Of a DNA stretch of 52,641 nucleotides, positions 16,987-26,185 are shown in pieces. The stretch comes from an uncultured Acidobacteriota bacterium. GTDB lineage: Bacteria; Acidobacteriota; CAIWXX01. Position 1 is the stretch's first letter, and each line of letters begins with the position of its first letter. A model generated the notes under the pieces. It searched no databases. It was not told where the DNA came from and worked only from the letters and a program-made list of their open reading frames with translations. A program made the translations under genes and the position numbers. Location of the stretch: the NCBI GenBank assembly GCA_903916735.1, contig CAIWXX010000045.1, positions 1 to 52,641 on the forward strand, written 5' to 3'.

Positions 16987-19449
16987 TCAATCGGTGAGCT
17001 GCTCGATGGTCTGCAGGAGTTTTTCCTGATCGAAGCTGCTCTTGACGATAAAGGCATCCGCCCCGACTTCAATCCCGCGACGCTTGGCCTCGGCCGTCGC
17101 CAGCGACGTGACGAGTATCACCGGCAATCCCTTATGCTGTGGACTTCCTTTGAGTCTCTCAGTCAGTTCAAATCCATCCAGGCGCGGCATTTCGATATCT
17201 GTGAGAACGAGATCGCATGTTTCGGATTGAAGGACGGACAGTGCGTCCATTCCGTCGATGGCCAGCAAAACGTGGAATCCAGCTGTTTCGAGGATATTTT
17301 TTTCGAGCATACGCGTCGTGATTGAATCGTCCACAACAAGCACAGTTTTTGTTCGCTTGATTGACTGCTTCCTCGTCGCGGTTTGACGAACGGGCGCATG
17401 GACCTGCAGGCTGGCATTCACAAGCTCGGCGACATTCAGAATCATGACGATTTCGCCGCTTCCGAGAATCGTCGCCCCGGCCACATACCGGACTTTGATG
17501 ATCGGCTTGCTCAGCGATTTGAGAATGACCTCCTGCTCGCCGAGCAGCTCGTCGACTAGAAACGCCACCCTCTTTTCGACCGATCCGAGGATGACGGCAA
17601 CCAGTTTTTCGGCGGGCGGTTTTTGGCTTTCTTCAAGCCCCAGCAATCGGGCCATGCGCGCGAGCTGGATCGGGAGATCCTCGATCTGAATGGTTTCCGA
17701 AGTCCCCAGCCGGCGGATATCGCTTCGGGAAACTCGCCGGATCTGTTCAACCGAACTGATAGGGAGGATGAAAACCTGCCCGCCGAGCCGGACGAGCAGC
17801 CCCTGAAAAGTCGAGACGGTCAGTGGGAGCTGCATGATGAAGGTCGTGCCGGCGCCAGGAATGGTGGTGACATCCAATGTTCCATTCATACGTTCGACGG
17901 CGGATCGGACGACATCGAGCCCGATGCCGCGACCGGAAATGTCATCGATGATCGGCGATGTTGAAAAGCCGGACTTGAAAATGTGATTGATGATTTCCCG
18001 TTCGCTGAAGGTTCTTGCTTCCTCTTCAGACATGAATCCCCGCTTGATCGCTTTTTGCTTCACCGCGTCAAGATCGATGCCTGTCCCATCGTCCTGAACC
18101 GAGATGATGATGATATCACCCTTCTGCCGGGCCGATAAATGGAGCTTCCCTTGCGCGGGCTTTCCATGCCGAGTCCGTATGTCGGGGGATTCGATTCCAT
18201 GGTCAATCGCATTTCGGATCAAATGCATCAGCGGGTCCTTCAGGGCCTCGATGAGCTTCTTGTCGAGAGCGCACTCACCGCCTCCGGTCGTCATCACAAC
18301 CTGCTTCTTTTTGACTTCGCACAGGTCGCGAACCATCCTGTAGAAGCTGTCGAAGACGAGGCCGACCGGGAGCATTCTGATTTTCTTTATCTCTTCCTGC
18401 AGTTCGCTCGTGAGAGTGTGGAGGCGAGACATGTCGACGGAAAACACCTTCATGAATTTCTTCATGGTCCGGCTCACCGCGCGGGCTCTTTCCTGCCCTG
18501 TTTCGTACATCTTCTGGCTGCTGCCATTCAAGACGGACTTCATCGCCCTTCGCATCTCCGCCATAAATTTTTCAAGCTGGGTCGTGGCCGAGTAAATTCC
18601 TTTGATATCCTCGTGGAGTTGGGAGATCTTGATTTTTGCGACGAGCAGCTCGCCGGCTTGCGCCAGCAGGCTATCAAGCTTGGATGTGCTGACTCGAATC
18701 GTCTCCTTGGCGAGAAGCGCATCATCCAACCGTCGATCACGCTTCCGACGATCTTCCGGTCCAGCCCGGCGGTTGTCACCCATCCTCTTCGGGACGTCGG
18801 GATCGAGGGTAGACGGGTCGGTCGGAGGCGGCGGTTCGAGTTCAACAACCTGTGTCTGAGCTGAAGGTTGGGACTCTTCACCGGTCGCCACTTCGGGAGG
18901 CGGTTCGGAGTCCTGTTTCTTTGCGGTCCCGGACGATGGCACCGATTCGCTCGTCGCTGGAGCCTCGCGGCCCTGTTCCACCTGTACCAGCTTCCCGGCT
19001 CCGGCTTTGGCCGCCTTACTCGATGCGGTCTTTTTTTTTATAGGAGCGGCATCTCCTCCGGATCTGACCTTCTCGATCTTTTCAACAAACTCATGAACCT
19101 CCTGCTCAGAAAGACTCCCGCCGGCCAACCGTGCGGTCATGGCGGCGCTGAAAAAGTCGACACTTTTGAAAAGAACCGAGAACATCGGCTTCGTCATCGG
19201 ACGGCCGTTTTTCACTTCGGCCAGCAGGGTCTCCATCACGTGGGCGACCTCTTCGATCTCCTTGATCTCAACGGCTCGAGCCGCACCCTTCAGGCTATGA
19301 GCTTCGCGGAAGATCTGATCAACCAACTCGGCTGTGTCTCCGCCTCCTTCCAACGCCAGGAGGGATTTATTCAGCGATTCCACACGTTCATCTAGCTCAA
19401 CCTTGAAGGTTGCGAGAAGCTGCTGTAGGAAATCCTGATCAGAAGACAT
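16987..19449 (-). CDS. cheA: CheA-type hybrid histidine kinase with C-terminal receiver (WspE-like)
   Basis: 820 residues. The HPt domain (1-110) carries phospho-His51 in REAHSLKGAAR. A variable Pro/Glu-rich linker (about 130-240) replaces the usual P2 docking domain. The dimerisation helices (about 245-390) begin TIRVSTSKLDSLLAQAGELL. The ATPase domain (about 395-570) shows HLIRNAIDHGIESP (N box), DDGTGID (G1), FKSGFSTS and DISGRGIGLDVVRSAVERM (G2). The CheW-like domain (about 570-690) and then a receiver (about 697-820, LVVDDSITTRML, acceptor Asp in LVLTDIEMPRLDG, and KSSFD) end the protein. CheA fused to a receiver is typical of the Wsp, Pil/Chp and Frz classes. In this operon it should phosphorylate CheB and the REC-GGDEF protein. 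Confidence 0.95.
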   Translation of the reverse strand: MSSDQDFLQQLLATFKVELDERVESLNKSLLALEGGGDTAELVDQIFREAHSLKGAARAVEIKEIEEVAHVMETLLAEVKNGRPMTKPMFSVLFKSVDFFSAAMTARLAGGSLSEQEVHEFVEKIEKVRSGGDAAPIKKKTASSKAAKAGAGKLVQVEQGREAPATSESVPSSGTAKKQDSEPPPEVATGEESQPSAQTQVVELEPPPPTDPSTLDPDVPKRMGDNRRAGPEDRRKRDRRLDDALLAKETIRVSTSKLDSLLAQAGELLVAKIKISQLHEDIKGIYSATTQLEKFMAEMRRAMKSVLNGSSQKMYETGQERARAVSRTMKKFMKVFSVDMSRLHTLTSELQEEIKKIRMLPVGLVFDSFYRMVRDLCEVKKKQVVMTTGGGECALDKKLIEALKDPLMHLIRNAIDHGIESPDIRTRHGKPAQGKLHLSARQKGDIIIISVQDDGTGIDLDAVKQKAIKRGFMSEEEARTFSEREIINHIFKSGFSTSPIIDDISGRGIGLDVVRSAVERMNGTLDVTTIPGAGTTFIMQLPLTVSTFQGLLVRLGGQVFILPISSVEQIRRVSRSDIRRLGTSETIQIEDLPIQLARMARLLGLEESQKPPAEKLVAVILGSVEKRVAFLVDELLGEQEVILKSLSKPIIKVRYVAGATILGSGEIVMILNVAELVNASLQVHAPVRQTATRKQSIKRTKTVLVVDDSITTRMLEKNILETAGFHVLLAIDGMDALSVLQSETCDLVLTDIEMPRLDGFELTERLKGSPQHKGLPVILVTSLATAEAKRRGIEVGADAFIVKSSFDQEKLLQTIEQLTD

Positions 19450-19567
19450 GAATGCATCCCATTCTGAGTTCCGGATCCAGCGTTCCGGCTGTCACGCATT
19501 CAACTCGATATCGAGCGCGAGTCCTACCGGTGTTCTGGAACCGCATGTGCTCCATGACAGCTTTCGG

Positions 19568-21340
19568 CTAAATCTTGTATTTGGCGACGAGGTCATTCAT
19601 CCAGTTGCATTGTTCAGACAGGTTCTGCGCGATTCGCACAACCTGTTCGGCCGATTCCTGCGTTTCGCTGGCAGCCTGCTTGATCTCGCTCATCGCGACG
19701 GAAATCTGGCTCATCCCGATCGTCTGCTCCTTGACGGATGACACAATCTGCTCAGCGGCAATCGCGGCCTGAGTGATTGTTTCGAGCAGGTGATGGATCA
19801 CCTTGCCGGCCTGATTGACAAGATGAACCCCGCGATCGACTTCCTTGCTCCCCTGCTCCGTCACCATCACGGCCGCATTCGTTGCCTTCTGGATATCGTT
19901 CAGGATGGATCGCACCTGTGCCGTCGCCTGTTTGCTCTGCTCGGCGAGATTCCGCACTTCATTGGCAACCACGGCAAAACCCTTGCCATGTTCACCGGCG
20001 CGCGCCGCTTCAATCGAAGCATTCAATGCCAGTAGGTTGCTCTGTTCGGCAACATCGTTAACGGTCGAGATAATCTCCCCGATCTGCTGTGTTTGCTCGG
20101 AGAGAGCCAGGATGTTTTCGGCGATCGATTCGACCTTATCCTTGATCTGGGACATGCCCTTGATCGATTCCTCGACTGCCACCTCGCCGCTTTTCGACAC
20201 CTCAATGACCTTCTTTGTGGAGTCGGCGACGGAGCTCGCCAGGTTGCTGGTATGTTCCGATGTCAACCGGACTTCATCGACAGTGGCCGAGATTTCGTTG
20301 ATCGAAGAGGCCTGTTCAGTGCCGAGACTCGACTGCTGAGTTGTCGCCGTCAGGATCTGTGATATAGCCGATGTAATGCTCACAGTGGAATTCTTCACCT
20401 GCCCGGTGATCGACTTGAGGCTATCGATCATCTGGTTCAGATGACGGCTGAGGATGGCCAACTCATCATCGCCTTGTGCGTGTATCACCGCCGTCAGGTC
20501 GCCTCGCCCGATCTTTTCTGTAAACTGGACGAATTCCTCGACTTTCTCTTGCAGACGCTCCTTGGCGTGCTTCTCCGACTGCATCAGCTCTTCGATGCGG
20601 TCCTTGCCGATGAGAGAGTTCATGGAGGCCTGCAGATTTTCAGCAAGCCGGTTGATGCTCTCAGCCAGCACCCCGACCTCATCGTGTGATTTGATCGTTA
20701 TGCGCTTGCTGAGATCGCCTTCCGCCATGAGTCGCACGATTTGAGCCGTGTGTTCGACGGGTGTCACGAGTCGCTGGGCGAAAAAGTAAGCGACCACGAC
20801 ACAGATGATGAGGAGCAGGCCGGTCGCTCCAAGAATCCACTGCTGCAACTCCCTGCCGATGCGGTTTTGTTCGGCATAGCTGAAAACGATGCGCGCGTAC
20901 CCGAATGTCTTCATCCCGTCTCTGGCTGAGATAATCGGCATGTAGAGATCGAGATAATCATACCCACGATACGAAAACTTTTCAGGGATCGGTTCGTTGA
21001 GCTGGGAGTCGTAGTTCGGCTGGTGCTCTCGAGCAGTCCCGGAATCGCCCGTCTCGCTGAGCACCTGCTTTTTCGCATCCTGAAGAGCCACATAAGTTAC
21101 ATCCCGGCCGACACTGCCCGCTTTCACTCCGGTGATGGCGGTTTGTTGTACTTCAGGGTCGTTGAAAATGACCCCGGCAAGAGCGAAGGCGCTAAGGTTC
21201 TTCACCATCGCAATGCCTTTAATTTCAAACTGCCGTTGCATTGCCCCGCTCACCTTGTATTCAACAAGGATTGTGAACAGGGCGGAGATGGAGATGAGCA
21301 GGCCGCTTGTTCCGGCAATCAGCTTTTGCCTAATGGTCAT
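19568..21340 (-). CDS. Methyl-accepting chemotaxis protein with periplasmic sensor and HAMP
   Basis: 590 residues. TM1 is about 8-28, the periplasmic sensor about 29-167 (a single Cache- or CHASE8-like fold is possible: [20 protein letters not shown] and [15 protein letters not shown]), and TM2 is 169-188. HAMP (about 190-242, [20 protein letters not shown]) is followed by a second HAMP-like stretch (about 268-310, [10 protein letters not shown]). The long cytoplasmic signalling rod has the conserved hairpin tip [20 protein letters not shown] and [18 protein letters not shown]. Kinase control through CheW and CheA follows from family knowledge. The start is preceded by the periplasmic-binding-like gene (gap 11 nt), which suggests that this receptor reads the state of that protein. 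No CheR-binding pentapeptide is present at the C-terminus (ends LVAKYKI). Confidence 0.93.
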   Translation of the reverse strand: MTIRQKLIAGTSGLLISISALFTILVEYKVSGAMQRQFEIKGIAMVKNLSAFALAGVIFNDPEVQQTAITGVKAGSVGRDVTYVALQDAKKQVLSETGDSGTAREHQPNYDSQLNEPIPEKFSYRGYDYLDLYMPIISARDGMKTFGYARIVFSYAEQNRIGRELQQWILGATGLLLIICVVVAYFFAQRLVTPVEHTAQIVRLMAEGDLSKRITIKSHDEVGVLAESINRLAENLQASMNSLIGKDRIEELMQSEKHAKERLQEKVEEFVQFTEKIGRGDLTAVIHAQGDDELAILSRHLNQMIDSLKSITGQVKNSTVSITSAISQILTATTQQSSLGTEQASSINEISATVDEVRLTSEHTSNLASSVADSTKKVIEVSKSGEVAVEESIKGMSQIKDKVESIAENILALSEQTQQIGEIISTVNDVAEQSNLLALNASIEAARAGEHGKGFAVVANEVRNLAEQSKQATAQVRSILNDIQKATNAAVMVTEQGSKEVDRGVHLVNQAGKVIHHLLETITQAAIAAEQIVSSVKEQTIGMSQISVAMSEIKQAASETQESAEQVVRIAQNLSEQCNWMNDLVAKYKI

Positions 21341-21351
21341 ACGTCACATCC

Positions 21352-21888
21352 TCATGGCTGGACCAACACGGTCGCATCATTCAAGATCTCCGGCGGGATC
21401 TGGATGTCGAGAGCCGCCGCGGCCCGCAGGTTGAGCAACACCTGGACCTTGTTATCCTTTATGACAAGTGCATAGACAGCCCCGTCCTGAACGGCCTCCG
21501 CGCTATCACCGATGACAGGGATCTTCTCGAGCATGCACTGCTGAATGATGAATTTCCGGGTATCCGGTGTCGAGATAATGGGATCAGGGAGCAGCAGGAT
21601 TGCTTCTACCTTCTCCTTGTTCAACAGATTCCGGAGACCTGAACCGACATCGCCGAGCGATTTGACGTTGGCGGCCTTCGACCACACCTGATAGCTCATC
21701 GCGGCTATGTCGATTTCACTGAGGTCGGCCTGCTTTTGATCCTTGTTACACAGGATTCCGAGTTTTGTCTTCGCCTTGAATACCTGCTTGAAGAAAAACA
21801 CCTGCTGACGATTAGAGACGTTCTGCGCCAAGAGACCAGAGGCCGCGAACAGCACCGCCAGTATCGCACTCCCCAAACCCCTGAACAT
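21352..21888 (-). CDS. Exported protein resembling part of an ABC-type substrate-binding protein
   Basis: 178 residues from the ATG at 21888, chosen because AAAGGAGGT lies 4-5 nt upstream; an in-frame ATG nine codons earlier is inside the gap after cheW and lacks such a site. A signal peptide (about 1-20, AILAVLFAASGLLAQ) marks it as periplasmic. The rest is one alpha/beta unit: LGILCNKDQKQADLSEIDIAA, then VKSLGDVGSGLRNLLNKEKV, VEAILLLPDPIIS, FIIQQCMLEKIPVIGDSAEA and DGAVYALVIKDN. This resembles the family of substrate-binding proteins often found alone (PF04392-like), but is only half the usual length. It sits between cheW and the chemoreceptor, so I infer a ligand-binding accessory of that receptor. 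Similarity is from memory. Confidence 0.65.
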   Translation of the reverse strand: MFRGLGSAILAVLFAASGLLAQNVSNRQQVFFFKQVFKAKTKLGILCNKDQKQADLSEIDIAAMSYQVWSKAANVKSLGDVGSGLRNLLNKEKVEAILLLPDPIISTPDTRKFIIQQCMLEKIPVIGDSAEAVQDGAVYALVIKDNKVQVLLNLRAAAALDIQIPPEILNDATVLVQP

Positions 21889-21911
21889 GTGACCTCCTTT
21901 GACCAAGTGTA

Positions 21912-22541
21912 TCATTCATCCTCCACCAACATCTTACGATCGGCGAGAAGCTCCATGAGGTTTAATACTGCCACAGAATCGGATGTGGTTCCCGAAATAT
22001 ATTCACTCTTGATTGTGGACAAATTCAACTTGACATCGTGGATCTCAGTAGGAAAGTAGTGAGAAATACCAAGCACCTCATCAACGAGCAGTCCCATCCG
22101 GCCTCCACTATCCTCGACGATTAATATGCTCTCGCATTGACCGGACTCCTCATCCGCCTGCACGGAGAAGAAGACACGTAAATTGACAACCGTGAAAATC
22201 TGCCCTCGGACGCTGATGACCCCCATGATGAAAGGCGGCGTTCCCGGGACAGGGGCATATTGCCCGAGCGACTGGATTTCGACAACCTGCACAAGGGGAA
22301 CTGCATAACGCTGGTCAGCAAGACGGAAAACCAGGACAACAACGGATTTCTCCTGCGACTCCTTCTCGACACTCTTCGCCAGGGCGCGAGCGCGAGCCTG
22401 TAGAATCTCCTGAACCCGCTCCGGAGATTCGGCGGAACCGGCCGGCGCCATCCCGGACGTGACGGCAAGGGGCTTGCGAATCCTGTCAAAGTGGGTTGCT
22501 TCATTCTCACTGATGGAGGATTCTAATTTTTTTAATGCCAT
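21912..22541 (-). CDS. cheW: CheW-family coupling protein (second copy, with N-terminal extension)
   Basis: 209 residues. A charged N-terminal extension of about 65 residues (predicted helical, QEILQARARALAKSVEKESQ) precedes a CheW domain (about 65-205): VVLVFRLADQRYAVPLVQVVE, PGTPPFIMGVISVRGQIFTV, and GLLVDEVLGI. CheW links receptors to CheA. With the shorter cheW at 23984-24502 it gives two adaptors per operon, as WspB and WspD in the Wsp pathway; the extended copy may correspond to WspD. The gene starts 12 nt after cheR and is followed by the periplasmic protein gene after 23 nt. Confidence 0.92.
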   Translation of the reverse strand: MALKKLESSISENEATHFDRIRKPLAVTSGMAPAGSAESPERVQEILQARARALAKSVEKESQEKSVVVLVFRLADQRYAVPLVQVVEIQSLGQYAPVPGTPPFIMGVISVRGQIFTVVNLRVFFSVQADEESGQCESILIVEDSGGRMGLLVDEVLGISHYFPTEIHDVKLNLSTIKSEYISGTTSDSVAVLNLMELLADRKMLVEDE

Positions 22542-22553
22542 GAGTCCAAGGGT

Positions 22554-23987
22554 TTATCGAAGGAGAGTCCTGAGAGCGTCCTTCAGCTGGCCGACGGACA
22601 CTCGTTCGCCTTCGCCGATCAGAGTGTCGTCAGGCAATTTTTCAATCAACCGCGTCATACTTTTGTAGCATTTCTCCGCCTTGCGGGACTCACCGGTACG
22701 CCTGTAGAGGCATCCGAGTTGATAGAGGAGAAGTATCGAATCGGCGTCCAGAAAAAGCCCCTTTCGAGCGTAGTCGAGCGCTTCCTCCACATGTCCTGTG
22801 GCTTCGCTGATCATCGAACACATGCGGTATGCTTCGACATTCAAACCATCGGCCTGCAGGAGACGATGGATCCAGAGCCCGGCCTCTTCGTATTTACCGC
22901 TTCCAGCGTATATCTCCGCAATAAGAAGATACAGCAAAGAATTGAACGTGCCTTTGGTCGCAAGCGGGAGGAGTGCGCTGAGGGCCTCTTCACCACGACC
23001 CGTCGCGAATAGAATCCGAGCTTCTGCCAGGGGATCTGTATCAGGAGGCGTCGCCGGTGCGGGAGGCGGCGGAGGGACCGCAGGCTTCGGCGCCACAACC
23101 GATTTCGTCTCGGCCGGCATCAGAGGAATAACCGTCGTTGCGACCGGCCTCTGAAAAAAAATCAAACCGCGGTCATTAACCTGCCGGAGGCGCTTGCTGA
23201 CGAGATGAGTCGGTTCCGAATGTCCCAACAGGAGATATCCCCCTTCAACCAGAGTATCACAGAATCGATGACTGATTTCACGAATGCGATCTTCATCAAA
23301 GTAGATCAGTACATTTCGGCACAGGATGAAATCCATATCGTGAATGCCGTGACCGATGGATGGATAGTCGTCGGCAACGAGGTTGAGAGGGTTGAAAACC
23401 ACACGATCGCGCACCGGTTTGATGATCTGGAACTTGTCGGCCATCGGTTTGAAATATTTCACGACCTTCTCTGGAGGCGTCGACCGAAAGGACCATTTAG
23501 TGTAAATGCCCATGCGGGCGCTTTGGAGAGAGGCCAGATTGATATCTGTCGCGATGATGTAAATTTTCCAGTCTTGTACCTCCCCAAGGAGCTCCATCAA
23601 CGTGATCGCCAGGCTGTAAGGTTCTTCGCCTGTCGAGCAACCCGCCGACCAGATGCGTATCTGCCGACTCCCCTGCTCTCTCTTGCGCACCACCAATTCG
23701 GGCAGAAGGCTGCTCTCCAGCAGCCTCCACTGCTCCTTATACCTGAAGAAATATGTCTCACCGATCGTCACTGCATTGATCAGTCTTTCGTCGAGCAGAG
23801 GATCGCTTTCGGGGGAGTGCAGCGCCTTATAATAATCACGAATGTGCGGAAAACCCGACTCCGCCGTCTTTCTCTGAATGATCCGCATCAAATCCTGCTT
23901 CTTGGCGTCGTGAAAAAAAATCCCTGTGCGAAGCCGCACAAAATCGCGGAATTTCTTGAAGTCATCATCGGTGTACGCCGAGCTCAT
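22554..23987 (-). CDS. cheR: CheR receptor methyltransferase with C-terminal TPR region (WspC-like)
   Basis: 477 residues. The N-terminal helical domain (1-75) and the SAM domain (about 76-275) show the CheR signatures: NAVTIGETYFFRYKEQW, IRIWSAGCSTGEEPYSLAI, IYIIATDIN, and MDFILCRNVLIYFDEDRI; it ends GHSEP. A Pro/Ala-rich linker (about 285-325) leads to TPR-like helices (about 330-470: AEARILFATGRGEEALSALL, YRRTGESRKAEKCYKSM). CheR methylates receptor glutamates using SAM. CheR fused to TPRs is the hallmark of WspC, which supports the Wsp assignment. The start overlaps the end of the first cheW gene by 4 nt (ATGA). Confidence 0.95.
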   Translation of the reverse strand: MSSAYTDDDFKKFRDFVRLRTGIFFHDAKKQDLMRIIQRKTAESGFPHIRDYYKALHSPESDPLLDERLINAVTIGETYFFRYKEQWRLLESSLLPELVVRKREQGSRQIRIWSAGCSTGEEPYSLAITLMELLGEVQDWKIYIIATDINLASLQSARMGIYTKWSFRSTPPEKVVKYFKPMADKFQIIKPVRDRVVFNPLNLVADDYPSIGHGIHDMDFILCRNVLIYFDEDRIREISHRFCDTLVEGGYLLLGHSEPTHLVSKRLRQVNDRGLIFFQRPVATTVIPLMPAETKSVVAPKPAVPPPPPAPATPPDTDPLAEARILFATGRGEEALSALLPLATKGTFNSLLYLLIAEIYAGSGKYEEAGLWIHRLLQADGLNVEAYRMCSMISEATGHVEEALDYARKGLFLDADSILLLYQLGCLYRRTGESRKAEKCYKSMTRLIEKLPDDTLIGEGERVSVGQLKDALRTLLR

Positions 23988-24502
23988 GTTGTTCGCTTCT
24001 CAATTGAGATCGCGGCCGTGACACGCTGCGTCATTTCGGCGGCCGTAGAAACGTCGTTGGCCGAGATGAGTTTCGACAGGTCGACACAAAAGATGATCTG
24101 GTTCTGTTGCTTGATCAAGCCGTTCACAAAAGAGAGGGACATATCAAATTCACGGGGAGCATCAACCTGCTCTCTCGTGTATTCTTCCACCTGAGCAACC
24201 GCATCCACGACGAATCCCAGAGTGCGTTCACCGGTACGCACAACCAGTATTCGGTGGTTCAGGCCGTATGTCGTCGGAGGCAAATTCAGCATACGACGAA
24301 GATTGAGGATTGGGAGAATTGTTCCCCGTAGATTGATGACACCTTCGATATGATCATGGTGAGCGGGAGTGCTCGTCAGAGCGACCATCCAGATCACTTC
24401 GACGACGTCTTCGAGGGCGAGCGCGTATTTCTGGCCGGCAATGTCGAAGAGCACATACTTCGACGTTGTGCTGATCGAGGATCGGTTAAGGCTGGATTCC
24501 AT
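23984..24502 (-). CDS. cheW: CheW-family coupling protein (first copy)
   Basis: 172 residues, normal CheW length plus a short tail. The CheW fold covers about 14-155: YVLFDIAGQKYALALEDVVE, THDHIEGVINLRGTILPIL-like HIEGVINLRGTILPILNLR, and ERTLGFVVDAVAQVEEY. It is the first gene of the chemosensory operon, about 45 bases downstream of a TTGACA/TATGAT promoter. An AGGGGG stands roughly 11 nt before the ATG, a somewhat long spacing. Its stop overlaps the cheR start. Confidence 0.93.
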   Translation of the reverse strand: MESSLNRSSISTTSKYVLFDIAGQKYALALEDVVEVIWMVALTSTPAHHDHIEGVINLRGTILPILNLRRMLNLPPTTYGLNHRILVVRTGERTLGFVVDAVAQVEEYTREQVDAPREFDMSLSFVNGLIKQQNQIIFCVDLSKLISANDVSTAAEMTQRVTAAISIEKRTT

Positions 24503-24546
24503 CCGACTCGTGCCCCCTGAAAACGTCTGCTTTTATTCCTGTGGAA

Positions 24547-24576
24547 ATCATAGTCGCAATATCCAGGGAGTGTCAA
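24547..24576 (-). promoter_or_regulatory. Sigma70-type promoter of the Wsp-like operon
   Basis: Read on the minus strand: TTGACA (24576-24571), an 18-nt spacer, then TATGAT (24552-24547). Transcription would begin near 24540, giving a leader of about 40 bases before the first cheW. Confidence 0.7.
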
Positions 24577-24590
24577 TTCCGCCCTCGAAT

Positions 24591-24756
24591 AACGTCTAAG
24601 TCAAGCCGGCGACTCATCAGGATATTTTGAATAGGTGAAGTCAAAGAAGAGAGTTAAAAGGAAAACCTTAGTCAGCACGCTTCCAGAAACTTTTGCTTTT
24701 TGCCTCTCATTTTTACATCGCAAAATCAGCGCATTTTTGCCGACTTTGGCATGGCC
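24591..24756. repeat. Dispersed MITE-like repeat, copy A
   Basis: A 166-bp segment related along its length to 40237-40403. Shared blocks include GTCAAGCCGG near the left end, CATCAGGA(T/A)ATTTTGAAT, CAGCACGCTTCCAGAAA against CAGAACGCTTCTGGAAA, and CAGCGCAT followed by GCCGACTTTGGC at the right end. Its ends are imperfect inverted repeats (AAGTCAAGCC against the complement of GCCGACTTTGGC). It lies between two divergent promoters. No open frame is conserved between copies. Confidence 0.6.
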
Positions 24757-24795
24757 GCAATATCCTCGGTCTCTGCCATCTCTCGATCGGATGCC

Positions 24796-24824
24796 TTGAC
24801 AAGCGCAGATTCCGATCATAGGCT
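24796..24824 (+). promoter_or_regulatory. Sigma70-type promoter of the nitroreductase gene
   Basis: TTGACA (24796-24801), a 17-nt spacer, and TAGGCT (24819-24824); the coding start is 33 bases further on. The -35 is perfect and the -10 fair. Confidence 0.5.
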
Positions 24825-24856
24825 CATCTCATGCAGAGGGCGCAAGGAGATACATC

Positions 24857-25378
24857 ATGGATTTTCTAAAGCTGGCCCACGTACGATACAGTGTCCGAGC
24901 CTATCGGCCTGATTCGGTGCCCGAGGCCATCCTTCAGCAGATTTTGGATGCTGCACGCATGGCTCCCACCGCTGCCAATCGGCAGGCCTTTCGACTGATT
25001 GTGGTTCACACGGCAGGTCGCGAGCAGGAGCTCAAGCGCATTTATTGCCGCGATTGGTTCGTGCAGCCTCCTTTGATTATCGGCATCTGCGCAATCGCAG
25101 CGGACGCCTGGAAGCGTTCGACGGATGGAAAAAACTATGGCGATGTGGATGCGACGATCGCCATGGACCACCTCATCATGGCGGCCGCCGACCTCGGGCT
25201 GGGAACATGCTGGATCGCGGCGTTCGATCCCAAGGCGGCTCGTGAAATATTGCACATTCCGGAAGGCATCGAACCAGTTGCCTTCACACCGCTTGGATTC
25301 CCTGCCGACAAACCGGGTCTTAAGAAGCGTCAACCGATTGAGAACTTGGTTTTATATGAAAGCTGGCCTCATCCTTAA
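24857..25378 (+). CDS. Nitroreductase-family flavoprotein
   Basis: A 173-residue FMN-dependent oxidoreductase of the nitroreductase fold; members reduce nitro compounds, quinones or enones with NAD(P)H. Visible signatures are the N-terminal RYSVRAYRPDSVP, the FMN-binding AARMAPTAANRQAFRLIVV, the conserved MAAADLGLGTCWIAAF (flavin-binding loop), and the C-terminal PLGFPADKP. At 173 residues it is a small single-domain type. AAGGAG lies about 8 nt before the ATG. It is divergent from the chemosensory operon, and followed by tRNA-Lys. Confidence 0.9.
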   Translation: MDFLKLAHVRYSVRAYRPDSVPEAILQQILDAARMAPTAANRQAFRLIVVHTAGREQELKRIYCRDWFVQPPLIIGICAIAADAWKRSTDGKNYGDVDATIAMDHLIMAAADLGLGTCWIAAFDPKAAREILHIPEGIEPVAFTPLGFPADKPGLKKRQPIENLVLYESWPHP

Positions 25379-25434
25379 AATATGGAGCCATGGAAGAAGA
25401 GCAGCTCAATCGCAACAGGACATTCAAAGCATCG

Positions 25435-25463
25435 TTGACTTGATCCGTCGTTCATGGTAGAAA
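25435..25463 (+). promoter_or_regulatory. Promoter of tRNA-Lys
   Basis: TTGACT (25435-25440), a 17-nt spacer, TAGAAA (25458-25463), ending 16 nt before the mature tRNA 5' end. Confidence 0.6.
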
Positions 25464-25479
25464 ATGCTCCGCTGCGGAG

Positions 25480-25555
<76 letters not shown>

Positions 25556-26185
25556 CTCCTTTCAATAACTGACAGCACAGTGCAACGTCGAGGGAAATTC
25601 CGCGCGCGCGCCATGCACGACGTAGAATTGACTTCGAACACCCCTGCGGGTTTCTCTTTTATGGTCCCATTTGTCTCACAGCGAGACTTTTCCGAAGCCG
25701 GTGTTTCCCTCCGCCGGTTGCCCTCGAAACGCTTCCCAAGCCCCCCATATTGTTCTGACTAGGGCTTTAGATAATCACCCCGTGAAATAAACAAGCAATG
25801 ACATTCAGGAACGTGATGGAAGGAAGTTCGAAAATTCATTTCACCTGAAAAGAAACCCGATTATTTTCCTGCTTATCAACCTTCACAAAAACGTCCTGGA
25901 ATCCCAAATCGACTTTTGGGATGGCTATCTTGAGTGATGTTTTCGGGACCTTCCTGATTTTGACTTTTTTTCGTTCCGAAATAGACGGCATCCTTTTTTC
26001 GGCTCCTCCATAGGGACGGCTGACTTTTTGTCGTTGGAAGAAAATATGGAATCATCTTGGGCGTTTCATATCAACAGGATAAAATGCGGCTTCTGGAAAT
26101 CAAAAAGCATATCGAATCCATGCAGCAAACAACAGATACGACAGTACGATCGAAAACGCTTCATCAATGAGATGAAACGCAAGAA
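25556..26185. other. Gene-free stretch after tRNA-Lys
   Basis: About 630 bases, AT-rich in the second half. I see no credible gene; a 28-codon frame at 26085-26171 (MRLLEIKKHIESMQQ...) is too short to call. Two similar blocks, TGACTTTTTTTCGTT near 25962 and TGACTTTTTGTCGTT near 26021, lie about 60 bases apart. The downstream side of a tRNA is a common integration site, but no integrase or att duplication of the tRNA 3' end is visible here. Confidence 0.4.

Noticed and set aside
23205-24194. 329-codon plus-strand frame
   Set aside because: Antisense to cheR and cheW, which are both unmistakable; no motif.
24503-24600. c-di-GMP riboswitch in the leader of the Wsp-like operon
   Set aside because: The leader after the predicted start of transcription is only about 40 bases, too short for a GEMM-type aptamer.
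26085-26171. 28-codon frame MRLLEIKKHIESMQQ...
   Set aside because: Too short and without a ribosome site to separate it from chance, although the opening looks protein-like.
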